From positions 1 through 6,511 of the forward strand of contig JACREV010000217.1 of the NCBI GenBank assembly GCA_016218095.1: a stretch of DNA of 6,511 nucleotides, in the 5' to 3' direction. Below, in pieces: positions 1 through 6,464 of this stretch. The notes under the pieces are model-generated. The model saw nothing but the letters and a program-made list of their open reading frames with translations. It had not been told where the DNA came from and did not search any database. Position numbers and translations under genes: made by a program. Position 1 is the first letter of the stretch. Every line of letters begins with the position of its first letter. This DNA is from Deltaproteobacteria bacterium (GTDB taxonomy: Bacteria; Desulfobacterota; GWC2-55-46).

Positions 1-2075
1 ACCCTGTCGTCGCCGTAGTCCTCGGGACGTCCCGAAGGCTCATCGACCACGGGTATGAGCCCCTTGCCCTCCTTGCCCGTCGATTCGGCTATGAGCTGTT
101 CTATCCAGAGCCCGAAGCTTGTTATCTCCTTCGAGAGGAAGAAGGTTATCTTGTCCCTGCCCGCCCTGCCGAATATCCCGAGAGCGGCGCCGAGCATTAC
201 GACGGGGTTTTCCCTTTCCTTCATGCACGGGTGCGTGGCCGCGGAAATGCCGCTTGCGTAATAAAGGAGCTTGCCCACGTCTATGCCCGAGACCGCCGCG
301 GGCACAAGCCCGAAGTAGGAGAGCGCCGAGAACCTCCCGCCTATGTCGTGCGGGTTGATGAACAGCCTCTTGAACCTGTACTTCCTCGAAAACCCTTCAA
401 GGGGCGTGCCCGCGTCGGTTATGGCTATGAAGTTCCTGCCCGCCTCCTCGCCCTTTGTCTCGTAGAGGAGGCCGTAGAAGTAGTCGAAGAGGCTCAAGGG
501 CTCGATCGTCGACCCCGATTTGCTCGATACGATAAAGAGCGTCTTTTCAGGGTCTATCTCCCTCGTCACGCTCTTTACGGCCTCGGGGTCGGTGGAGTCG
601 AGCACTATGAGCGTCGGGAATCCGGGGACAGGGCCGAAGGAATCGCGGAGCACCAGAGGCGCCAGCGACGAGCCCCCCATGCCGAGGAGGACCGCGTGGC
701 GGTAGTTTTCTTTTTTGACGTCGGTTGCGAAGGACGTGATTACCTCGAGGTTGTCCTCCATGAGGTCGGGGAGCGTAAGCCACCCGAGCGCGTCCTTTAT
801 GAGCCTTCTCTCCTCGGGTCCGTCCTTCCAGATGGTCGGGTCCTTTGCCCAGAGCCTCTCCAGGAAGTTCTCGTTCCCTATCTCGTCGAGGGCGGCGGTT
901 ACCGGCCCTTCGAAACCGTTCAGCGCGTAGCTCGCCTCGAAGGCCTTCTTCTCCTTCATCGCCTTCCTCTTCGTCGCTATCGCTTCTATTATGAGCCCTT
1001 GAGACCTCTTTTGAGAAGCGAGAGCGTCCGCGAGGAGGGTCTCGGCAAGGGCCCTATAGTCGAACCCGAGCGCTTCCAGTTCGGAGAAGACCTTGGATGC
1101 GCTCCCCAGGTCTTCTGAGAGGCGGCGCCTCACCTTGCCGTGGTCGTAGAAGGCGAGGAGCGTCTGGAGCGGCATGGCGCTTATAGTCCCGGGCTCGGCG
1201 AGCTCCTCCACGTACATCGTGTCCGGGTATCTCGGGTTCTTGACGCTCGTGGAGGCCCAGAGGAGCCTCTGAGGGTTCGCGCCCTCGTCCTTTAATCTCT
1301 TGAAGCCCGAGCTTTCGAATATCTCCCTGAACTTGAGGAATGCGAGCTTGGCGTTGGCGACTGCGCATCTGCCGAGGAGGGCCTTAAGACGCGCCTTCTC
1401 GTCGTTCGACGCCGACGCCTCTATCCTTTCCTCGATCCTCTTGTCGATATGGCTGTCAAACCTGCTCACGAAGAAACTCGCAACACTTGAAACGCCGTCT
1501 ATGGGGTGCCCCGCCGCGACCCTCCTCTCCAACCCCTTCACATAAGCCCAGGCCGCCTCCTTGTAGCGGTCCATGGAGAAGAGGGACGAGACGTTCACAT
1601 TGAAGCCCTCGAAGGTAAGCTCCTCTACGGCCCGCAGCCCCTCGGCGGTAGCCGGGACCCTGACCATGATGTTCTGCCTGTCAGTGAGGGTGGCGAGGGC
1701 GCGGGCCCCCCTGACCGTCGCGTCGGGGTCGTTGGCGAGATTCACGTCGATATCGAGGCAGGCGAAGCCGTCTTTCCCGGCCGAGAGGTTGTATACCGGG
1801 TAAAGCGCGTCCGCCGCGAGTCTCGTATCCCTCGTCATTATCCTGGAGGCGATATCCCCGTCTTCAAGCCCCTCGGCGGAGAGCTTCTCTATGTCGTCGT
1901 CGTACTCCGAGGTGCCGTTTACGGCCCTTTCCAGTATCAACGGGTTTAGCGTCACGCCCGTGACGCCGTACTCGTCTATCATCCTTTTGAGTTCGCCGGA
2001 GGTGACGAGGCCCTTGCGGAGGTTGTCATACCAGATGCTTTGGCCGAGCTTCCTTAGGATAAACAGGGGGTCCAT
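1..2075 (-). CDS. tal-pgi: Bifunctional transaldolase / glucose-6-phosphate isomerase, 3' end cut by the window edge
   Basis: This is a cytosolic fusion enzyme. The transaldolase half moves a dihydroxyacetone unit between sugar phosphates; the isomerase half interconverts glucose-6-P and fructose-6-P. There are 691 codons in the window and no stop; known fusions are about 900-950 residues, so the C-terminus lies beyond base 1. Residues 1 to about 350 match transaldolase: Asp17 in IWYDN, Asn44 in TLNP, Asn161 in NVNVSSLFS, Ser200 and Arg205 in ASFFVSR. The Schiff-base position, normally Lys in the IKxPAT motif, is Arg139 (VRVPAT, codon AGG at 1661-1659). Glu96 and Thr156 of E. coli TalB correspond to Asp108 and Ser163. 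Residues from about 380 match phosphoglucose isomerase: LLGMGGSS (463-470), SKSGSTIEP (518-526), the HDIGGRFS signature (about 576-583) and catalytic Glu664 in AESTGKEGKG. The catalytic His and Lys of the isomerase fall outside the window. ATG 2075 is chosen because MDPLFILRKLGQSIWYDN matches the usual start and an AAGGAG lies upstream. The frame is intact. The family call is firm; activity of the first domain is doubtful. Confidence 0.95.
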   Translation of the reverse strand, partial: MDPLFILRKLGQSIWYDNLRKGLVTSGELKRMIDEYGVTGVTLNPLILERAVNGTSEYDDDIEKLSAEGLEDGDIASRIMTRDTRLAADALYPVYNLSAGKDGFACLDIDVNLANDPDATVRGARALATLTDRQNIMVRVPATAEGLRAVEELTFEGFNVNVSSLFSMDRYKEAAWAYVKGLERRVAAGHPIDGVSSVASFFVSRFDSHIDKRIEERIEASASNDEKARLKALLGRCAVANAKLAFLKFREIFESSGFKRLKDEGANPQRLLWASTSVKNPRYPDTMYVEELAEPGTISAMPLQTLLAFYDHGKVRRRLSEDLGSASKVFSELEALGFDYRALAETLLADALASQKRSQGLIIEAIATKRKAMKEKKAFEASYALNGFEGPVTAALDEIGNENFLERLWAKDPTIWKDGPEERRLIKDALGWLTLPDLMEDNLEVITSFATDVKKENYRHAVLLGMGGSSLAPLVLRDSFGPVPGFPTLIVLDSTDPEAVKSVTREIDPEKTLFIVSSKSGSTIEPLSLFDYFYGLLYETKGEEAGRNFIAITDAGTPLEGFSRKYRFKRLFINPHDIGGRFSALSYFGLVPAAVSGIDVGKLLYYASGISAATHPCMKERENPVVMLGAALGIFGRAGRDKITFFLSKEITSFGLWIEQLIAESTGKEGKGLIPVVDEPSGRPEDYGDDR

Positions 2076-2086
2076 GTTACAAACGG

Positions 2087-2092
2087 CTCCTT
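2087..2092 (-). promoter_or_regulatory. Ribosome binding site of tal-pgi
   Basis: AAGGAG on the minus strand lies 11 bases before the ATG at 2075. The spacing is slightly long, but no other start with a better site is visible, and the protein begins as the family does. Confidence 0.6.
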
Positions 2093-2124
2093 AGAACGGA
2101 TTTGGGCGCTTTCCCATACCGCTT

Positions 2125-2153
2125 ATTATACATGAAAAATGAATAGTTTGAGG
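2125..2153 (-). promoter_or_regulatory. Candidate promoter of tal-pgi
   Basis: The minus strand carries a perfect TATAAT -10 box at 2130-2125, inside an AT-rich patch that stands out from the GC-rich surroundings. Seventeen bases upstream, at about 2153-2148, the -35 position reads CCTCAA, a poor match to the sigma70 consensus. An activator or another sigma factor may therefore be involved, or the match may be chance. Transcription would start near 2118, giving a leader of about 40 bases before the ATG at 2075. Confidence 0.4.
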
Positions 2154-2227
2154 GGCTTCGTATGCACCCGGAGAACAGGGCGCTCTGGAAACCGGCATGG
2201 GCTGGGGATATATCGGGATAAACGGCC

Positions 2228-2258
2228 GGATGCGCCAGCGTGCTTCGCGGGCGCATCC
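2228..2258 (-). terminator. Strong GC-rich hairpin, possible tkt terminator without a poly-T tail
   Basis: GGATGCGCC (2228-2236) pairs perfectly with GGCGCATCC (2250-2258). After one A-G mismatch, GCG (2238-2240) pairs with CGC (2246-2248) around a 5-base loop, making 12 pairs in all. On the minus strand it lies about 100 bases past the tkt stop. It is followed by GGCCGTTTATCC, which has only three Ts in a row, so intrinsic termination would be weak. It may instead act as an mRNA-stabilising or processing stem, or be part of a repeat element. Confidence 0.4.
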
Positions 2259-2360
2259 TTGGCATGTAGTTCTCTAATTGCCATCAGCCCGGTCGTCCCC
2301 GGAATGGATTTCGAGAAAACCAGCCTTTGATCCTTTTAACTTGGCGGTATGGGACAAGAC

Positions 2361-4409
2361 CTATAATCTATCGAGATAGAGGCCTTTTTTGCGGTTAAGG
2401 AGGCCGAGCGACCTCTTCGTTATCTCTTCGACGGTGAAGCCGTACTTCTCGAAAAGCGTCTTGTACGGGGCCGAAGCCCCGAACCTCTCTATGCCGAGGA
2501 CGCCTCCGTCGCTTCCGGTGTAGCGCTCCCAGCCCATCGGAGAGCCCGCCTCTATCGCGAGCCGCACCCTGGCCTCATGAGGCAGGACAGACTCCCTGTA
2601 GGCCTCGTCCTGCCCTTCAAAGAGCTCCCAGCTCGGCATGGCGACGACGCGCGCGGCAACGCCGCGCCTGGAAAGCTCATCGTACGCCCCGAGCGCGAGG
2701 TGGACTTCAGACCCCGTGGCTATGAGGATGATCTCGGGGTCCCCTTCCGCGGGGTCGGCAAGGACATACGCGCCCCTGGAAAGGTTCTCGGCTGGCGAGA
2801 ACTTGTCGCGGTTAATGACCGGGATATTCTGCCTCGTAAGTACGAGCGCCACGGGGCCGCTCTTTCTCGATAACGCCTCTTTCCAGGCAAAGGGGACTTC
2901 CGTAGCGTCCGACGGCCTTATGACCGTAAGGTTCGGTATCGCCCGCAAGGCCGCTATCTGCTCTATGGGCTGGTGCGTCGGGCCGTCCTCGCCCAAGCCT
3001 ATGGAGTCGTGCGTGTATACGTAGACTACGTGGAGATTCATAAGCGCGGCGAGCCTTATGGGGGGCCTCATGTAGTCGGAGAATATGAGGAACGTCGCGC
3101 CGTAGGGGACGATAAGGCCGGAGAGCGCCATGCCGTTCATGATAGAGCCCATCGCGTGCTCGCGGACGCCGAAGTGGATGTTCCGGCCCGAAGCGCCGGG
3201 GGCAAAGGTAGAGAGCCCCTTAAGGAAGGTATTCGTCGAGGGCGCGAGGTCGGCAGACCCCCCTACGAGGAACGGCGTCTTCGAGGCTATGGCGTTCAAG
3301 ACCTTGCCTGAAGCGCTCCTCGTCGCCATCGGTTTTTCTTCTTTTGTAAAAGACGGGAGGGCGGAGGCCCAGTCGGCGGGTGCTTTTCCGGAAAAGAGAG
3401 AGTCGAGCTCCGCGGCCTCAACCGGGTACGCCTTCCTGTACTTTTCGAAGAGTCCGTCCCATTCCTTCTCGGCTGTAGCGCCTTTGGCAACGGCCTCCCT
3501 GAACGATGAGAGCGCGGCCTCAGGTATGTAGAAGGCCGGCTCGAGCGGCCAGCCGAGCTTCTCCTTCGTGGCCTTTACCTCAGCGGCGCCCAAGGGCGCG
3601 CCGTGGACCTCGGAGGTGTCCTGCTTACCGGGGCTCCCGAAGCCGATATTCGTGCGGGAGATGATGAGCGAGGGGCGCGTCTTTTCGTCTCTTGCGGAGG
3701 CTATCGCGCATGCTATGCCCGAGAGGTCGTTGCCCCCGACCTTCTGCACGTGCCAGCCCATCGCCTCGAACCTCTTGCCCACGTCCTCGGAGAAGGCGAG
3801 GTCTGTCGTGCCCTCTATCGTAATCTTGTTGTCGGAATATAAAAATACGATCTTCCCGAGCCCGAGGTGGCCGGCCAGAGACGCCGCCTCGTTCGACACC
3901 CCCTCCATGAGGTCGCCGTCGCTCGTTATCGCGTAGATGTTGTAATCGAAGAGCGGGAAGCCGGGCCTGTTGTACCTCTCGGCGAGATACCTTTCGGCCA
4001 TGGCCATGCCGACGCCGTTTGCGAAGCCCTGCCCCAAGGGGCCGGTCGTCGTCTCTATGCCCATCTTCAGGTCGTACTCGGGGTGGCCCGGCGTGTGGGA
4101 GGACCACTGCCTGAACCTCTTGAGTTCGTCGAGCGGGAGGGCATAGCCGGTCAGGTGCAGGAGGGAATACAGGAGCATCGAGCCGTGGCCCGCCGACAGC
4201 ACGAACCTGTCGCGGTTGTGCCACCCCGGGTTTTTGGGGTTGTGCTTGAGGAAGCGCTTCCAGAGCACATAGGCCATGGGCGCGTCCCCCATCGGCATCC
4301 CCGGGTGCCCGGAGTTCGCCGCCTCCACGCCGTCGACGGCGAGGAACCTTATGGTATTGATGCAGAGCGTGTCTTTGTCCGTAAACTCGTTCATCAAAGG
4401 CTTTTCCAT
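2361..4409 (-). CDS. tkt: Transketolase
   Basis: This thiamine diphosphate enzyme moves two-carbon ketol units between sugar phosphates in the cytosol, in the non-oxidative pentose phosphate pathway. The 682 residues match the usual length of about 660-680. Visible motifs: SGHPGMPMG (33-41), GIETTTGPLGQG (117-128), the diphosphate and metal motif SDGDLMEG (163-170) with metal ligand Asn194 in YSDNKI, GSADLAPS (384-391), the catalytic Glu417 in GVREHAM, and the cofactor and substrate stretch THDSIGLGEDGPTHQP (466-481). All three domains are complete. The frame stays open back to 4514, but those extra codons read through the upstream hairpin at 4459-4481 and resemble no transketolase. ATG 4409 has TAGAGG five bases upstream; ATG 4394, giving MNEFTDKD, is the alternative and would cost only five residues. 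A weak GATAAT at 4448-4443 could be its -10 box. It lies 112 bases after the DUF502 gene and behind a terminator, so it probably has its own promoter. Confidence 0.97.
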   Translation of the reverse strand: MEKPLMNEFTDKDTLCINTIRFLAVDGVEAANSGHPGMPMGDAPMAYVLWKRFLKHNPKNPGWHNRDRFVLSAGHGSMLLYSLLHLTGYALPLDELKRFRQWSSHTPGHPEYDLKMGIETTTGPLGQGFANGVGMAMAERYLAERYNRPGFPLFDYNIYAITSDGDLMEGVSNEAASLAGHLGLGKIVFLYSDNKITIEGTTDLAFSEDVGKRFEAMGWHVQKVGGNDLSGIACAIASARDEKTRPSLIISRTNIGFGSPGKQDTSEVHGAPLGAAEVKATKEKLGWPLEPAFYIPEAALSSFREAVAKGATAEKEWDGLFEKYRKAYPVEAAELDSLFSGKAPADWASALPSFTKEEKPMATRSASGKVLNAIASKTPFLVGGSADLAPSTNTFLKGLSTFAPGASGRNIHFGVREHAMGSIMNGMALSGLIVPYGATFLIFSDYMRPPIRLAALMNLHVVYVYTHDSIGLGEDGPTHQPIEQIAALRAIPNLTVIRPSDATEVPFAWKEALSRKSGPVALVLTRQNIPVINRDKFSPAENLSRGAYVLADPAEGDPEIILIATGSEVHLALGAYDELSRRGVAARVVAMPSWELFEGQDEAYRESVLPHEARVRLAIEAGSPMGWERYTGSDGGVLGIERFGASAPYKTLFEKYGFTVEEITKRSLGLLNRKKGLYLDRL

Positions 4410-4414
4410 CCAGA

Positions 4415-4420
4415 CCTCTA
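4415..4420 (-). promoter_or_regulatory. Ribosome binding site of tkt
   Basis: TAGAGG on the minus strand ends five bases before the ATG at 4409 and favours that start over the ATG at 4394, which has no clear site. An A-rich then T-rich run (4440-4425) lies just upstream and should leave this leader unstructured. Confidence 0.45.
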
Positions 4421-4449
4421 CAGAAAAAAGATTTTTTTGGAGATTATCT

Positions 4450-4481
4450 AAAGAAAATGGAAGGGCCTCTGCGGCCTTTCC
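4450..4481 (-). terminator. Rho-independent terminator after the panC-panD-DUF502 group
   Basis: On the minus strand GGAAAGGCC (4481-4473) pairs with GGCCCTTCC (4467-4459) around a GCAGA loop. Eight of nine pairs form, with one A-C mismatch. ATTTTCTTT follows directly (4458-4450), a T-rich tail typical of intrinsic termination. It lies 40 bases past the DUF502 stop and before the tkt start, so it separates vitamin synthesis from tkt, though some read-through is possible because of the mismatch and the interrupted T run. Confidence 0.65.
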
Positions 4482-4521
4482 AGGGGAGAACCGTCCGTCG
4501 ATGGAGCCTCGCAAGCCTTTT

Positions 4522-5184
4522 TCAGAACCCTGTATTCGCCTCGGCCTTCGCCGAGCTCTGTTGCATTACCGTCTTGAACTCTTCGTTATTAGGGAATACC
4601 ATGCCGCCGGTCATGATTATCTTGAAGGCGTCCTCGACCTTCATCTCAAGCGTTATTACCTCTTTTTCGCTCACGACGATGAAGAACCCGGTCGTGGGGT
4701 TCGGGGTCGTCGGGATGAAGACGCTTATCATGTCCTCGCGTACCTTGTGCTTTATCTCGCCGGAGGGCTTGTTGGTGACGAAACCGACCGAGTAGAGACC
4801 GGCCCTCGGGAATTCTACGAGGACGACCCGCCTGAACCCCTGGTGCTCCTTTGTGAAGAAGGTCTCCATGAACTGCTTTGTCGCGTTGTAGACGATACGG
4901 AGGACCGGGATCTTCGAGAGGGCCTTCTCGCCTATGCCGAGGAGCCTCTTGCCGAAGAAGTTCGTGGCGATCACCCCGACTATTAATATAAGGACTATAG
5001 TGACGATGATCCCGAGCCCGGGGACATGCACCGGGAGGAAGTTGTCCGGGTGGAACGAGGACGGCATGAGAAGAAAGACGCCGTCCATGAACCTTACTAT
5101 GAGCGAGAGCACATAGACGGTGATATACAGGGGCACCACGACGAGGAGCCCTGCTATGAAATAAGACCTTAGACCCTTCTTCAT
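4522..5184 (-). CDS. DUF502 family inner-membrane protein
   Basis: This is a 220-residue protein of the DUF502 family (Pfam PF04367), related at domain level to the plant COV (continuous vascular ring) proteins. Its biochemical role in bacteria is not established. Two hydrophobic segments are visible, about residues 8-30 and 56-78, joined by a short loop containing a PGLG motif. They are followed by a soluble domain of about 140 residues. Family hallmarks seen are IPVLRIVYNATKQ (92-104), FRRVVLVEFPR (117-127), VGFVTNKP (133-140), VFIPTTPNPTTGFF (155-168) and the late VEDAFKIIMTGG (183-194). Its ATG overlaps the panD TGA as ATGA (5184-5181), and the site upstream is weak (GGCTCT), so translation probably depends on ribosomes finishing panD. 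The C-terminal tail from about 208 (QQSSAKAEANTGF) is polar and probably disordered. The family call is firm; the function is unknown. Confidence 0.93.
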   Translation of the reverse strand: MKKGLRSYFIAGLLVVVPLYITVYVLSLIVRFMDGVFLLMPSSFHPDNFLPVHVPGLGIIVTIVLILIVGVIATNFFGKRLLGIGEKALSKIPVLRIVYNATKQFMETFFTKEHQGFRRVVLVEFPRAGLYSVGFVTNKPSGEIKHKVREDMISVFIPTTPNPTTGFFIVVSEKEVITLEMKVEDAFKIIMTGGMVFPNNEEFKTVMQQSSAKAEANTGF

Positions 5185-5561
5185 ATCGTAGAGCCGGCGA
5201 GTACCGAGCTTACCTTCCTTATGGAGTTCTTCCCGTCGACATAGACGAGCGCCGGGGCGTGCCGGAGGGCCTCATTGTCCTCGTAGACCGAGTAGGACGC
5301 GATAATGACGAGGTCGCCCTTTCTGGCAAGGTGCGCGGCGGCCCCGTTTACGGATATAGTCCCGCTACCCCTCTCGGCCTTTATCGCGTATGTAGTGAGT
5401 CGGTTCCCGTTACTGATGTCGTATATCTGGACCTGCTCGAATTCAAATATGCCGGCGGCTTCCATGAGGGACTCGTCTATCGCGACAGACCCCTCGTAGC
5501 CGAGGTTCGCGTCCGTGACCGTCGCCCTGTGTATCTTGCTCTTTAGCATCACGCGTTGCAT
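5181..5561 (-). CDS. panD: Aspartate 1-decarboxylase proenzyme
   Basis: PanD converts L-aspartate to beta-alanine, the amine substrate of the pantothenate synthetase encoded just upstream. It is a small cytosolic tetramer made as an inactive proenzyme that cuts itself between Gly24 and Ser25, turning Ser25 into the pyruvoyl cofactor. The site is present as YEGSVAID (22-29). Also visible are Lys9 and His11 in SKIHR, Arg54, Thr57 and Tyr58 in NRLTTYAI, and NGAAAHL (72-78). The length of 126 residues equals the E. coli enzyme. The ATG at 5561 is 20 bases after the panC stop, and an AGGAGG lies at 5579-5574. No panZ-like maturation partner is in the window, in line with most bacteria outside the enterics, where cleavage is spontaneous. 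It shares an operon with panC and overlaps the DUF502 gene. Confidence 0.97.
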   Translation of the reverse strand: MQRVMLKSKIHRATVTDANLGYEGSVAIDESLMEAAGIFEFEQVQIYDISNGNRLTTYAIKAERGSGTISVNGAAAHLARKGDLVIIASYSVYEDNEALRHAPALVYVDGKNSIRKVSSVLAGSTI

Positions 5562-5573
5562 GGCGTTTGAAAT

Positions 5574-5579
5574 CCTCCT
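5574..5579 (-). promoter_or_regulatory. Ribosome binding site of panD
   Basis: AGGAGG on the minus strand is a full consensus site in the 20-base gap after panC, 12 bases before the panD ATG. The spacing is longer than usual, but no closer in-frame start exists and the protein aligns from this Met. Confidence 0.65.
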
Positions 5580-5581
5580 GG

Positions 5582-6448
5582 TTATGCTCTCAATCTTATT
5601 GAGACTATCCTGTTGTCTATGAGCCGCGCCCTGCCGATACTTACGGCGAGCGCGACGAGCGCTTCGTCTTCTATTGTATCGAGGTCTTCAAGCGATTCCT
5701 TATCGCAGACCCTTATATACTCTATCACGGCTACCGGCTCTTTCTCTATGATTTTTTTCATTATTTCAATTAAATCGCGTGCTTGCCGGACTCCGGTGGC
5801 CACCCCATCGGACGCGGCCTTTAAGGACCCCGGGATGCTTCTGGCGGCCCTTCTTTCGGGTTCCGACAAGTACGCATTTCTGGAGCTCATCGCGAGCCCG
5901 TCGCTCTCCCTTACGGTATCGACCCCGATGATATCGACGCCGAGGTTCAAGTCCCTCGCCATCCTCTCGATTATCTTCAACTGCTGGTAGTCCTTTTTCC
6001 CGAATACCGCGGAGTCCGGCATGACCATGTTGAAGAGTTTGAGCACAACGGTGGCGACACCCCTGAAGTGGCCGGGCCTCCTCTCGCCGCAGAGGTGTTT
6101 TTGTAGCTCCGTCACCTCCACGAATGTCTCAAATCCCCTTGGGTAGACATCGTCGACGCCGGGCGTGAATACGGCGTCTACCCCTTCCTCCCCTGCCATT
6201 TTCAAGTCCCTATCCATGTCCCTCGGATAGGTGGAGAGGTCCTCTTTGGGGCCGAACTGGGCCGGGTTTACGAATATGCTCAATACGAGAAGTCCGTCCT
6301 TGCCCGCGGCCTTCCGTCCGGTCTTGATGAGCTCCCTGTGTCCGTCGTGTAGAAACCCCATTGTCGGGACAAAGACGACCTTTTGCCCTTCGGCCTTCGC
6401 GGCCTTCGAGCGCGCTTGCATGAGGGTGACTTCTTTTATTATTTCCAT
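5582..6448 (-). CDS. panC: Pantothenate synthetase (pantoate-beta-alanine ligase)
   Basis: PanC joins pantoate and beta-alanine using ATP, through a pantoyl-adenylate, in the last step of vitamin B5 synthesis. The 288 residues fit the usual length of about 280. Motifs in order: PTMGFLHDGH (28-37) with the nucleotide-binding His34 and His37, FVNPAQFGPKED (59-70) with Gln64, CGERRPGHFRGVATVV (120-135), FGKKDYQQL (149-157) with Gln155, and the KMSKS-like RESDGLAMSSRN (180-191). The small C-terminal dimer domain is complete. Three in-frame ATGs lie close together at 6457, 6454 and 6448. I chose 6448 because MEIIKEV matches the usual first residues and a GGGGG run sits nine bases upstream; the earlier two are too close to that run. 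Using 6457 adds only three residues. It is the first gene of the panC-panD-DUF502 group seen here, but the true promoter may lie beyond the right edge. Confidence 0.97.
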   Translation of the reverse strand: MEIIKEVTLMQARSKAAKAEGQKVVFVPTMGFLHDGHRELIKTGRKAAGKDGLLVLSIFVNPAQFGPKEDLSTYPRDMDRDLKMAGEEGVDAVFTPGVDDVYPRGFETFVEVTELQKHLCGERRPGHFRGVATVVLKLFNMVMPDSAVFGKKDYQQLKIIERMARDLNLGVDIIGVDTVRESDGLAMSSRNAYLSEPERRAARSIPGSLKAASDGVATGVRQARDLIEIMKKIIEKEPVAVIEYIRVCDKESLEDLDTIEDEALVALAVSIGRARLIDNRIVSIRLRA

Positions 6449-6457
6449 GTCCATCAT

Positions 6458-6464
6458 CCCCCTT
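6458..6464 (-). promoter_or_regulatory. Ribosome binding site of panC
   Basis: AAGGGGG on the minus strand ends nine bases before the ATG at 6448 and decides in favour of that start over the ATGs at 6454 and 6457. Confidence 0.5.

Larger units (their letters stand above)
2112..2354. repeat. 11-base inverted repeat bracketing the tkt/tal-pgi gap
   Basis: TCCCATACCGC at 2112-2122 has its exact reverse complement, GCGGTATGGGA, at 2344-2354. The arms are 221 bases apart, and the strong hairpin at 2228-2258 sits close to the midpoint. The left arm begins two bases after the TATAAT candidate in the direction of tal-pgi transcription. I find no flanking target-site duplication and no clear further pairing just inside the arms. 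It could be the terminal repeats of a small non-autonomous element, a paired protein-binding site, the closing stem of a structured RNA, or chance. Confidence 0.5.
2093..2360. other. Intergenic region between tkt and tal-pgi, without a credible gene
   Basis: These bases separate two convergently related sugar-phosphate genes read in the same direction. Short open frames on both strands here have no recognisable protein, no good ribosome binding site and no sensible start context. The region contains the tal-pgi promoter candidate, a hairpin at 2228-2258 and the two arms of an inverted repeat at 2112-2122 and 2344-2354. I see no poly-T tail that would make a textbook terminator for tkt. Confidence 0.7.

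Noticed and set aside
231..1118. A 295-codon open frame on the plus strand
   Set aside because: It lies antisense to the isomerase part of tal-pgi, whose protein is unmistakable. The frame is open because of GC-rich codon bias; the product is Arg/Glu/Val-rich and low in complexity, with no known domain.
1752..1754. Possibility that tal-pgi is a decaying pseudogene because of active-site changes
   Set aside because: All 691 visible codons are open, the changes are conservative and the isomerase motifs are intact, so loss or change of one activity is likelier than gene decay.
2077..2265. A 62-codon minus-strand frame just upstream of tal-pgi
   Set aside because: It runs through the hairpin, the promoter candidate and the inverted-repeat arm, has no ribosome site and matches nothing I recognise.
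2367..2380. Near-palindrome TCTATC-GA-GATAGA at the end of tkt
   Set aside because: The six AT-rich pairs with a two-base loop would be unstable, and the bases encode the last residues of transketolase.
3915..3923. Ser163 in place of the first Gly of the GDG motif in transketolase
   Set aside because: SDGDLMEG occurs in normal transketolases of other bacteria as far as I recall; the metal-binding Asp and Asn are kept.
3867..4451. A 194-codon open frame on the plus strand
   Set aside because: It is the mirror of the tkt N-terminal region. The predicted protein is Arg/Val/Glu-rich with no recognisable fold.
4410..4514. N-terminal extension of transketolase
   Set aside because: These codons read through a terminator hairpin and have no similarity to transketolase; the family length is met from 4409.
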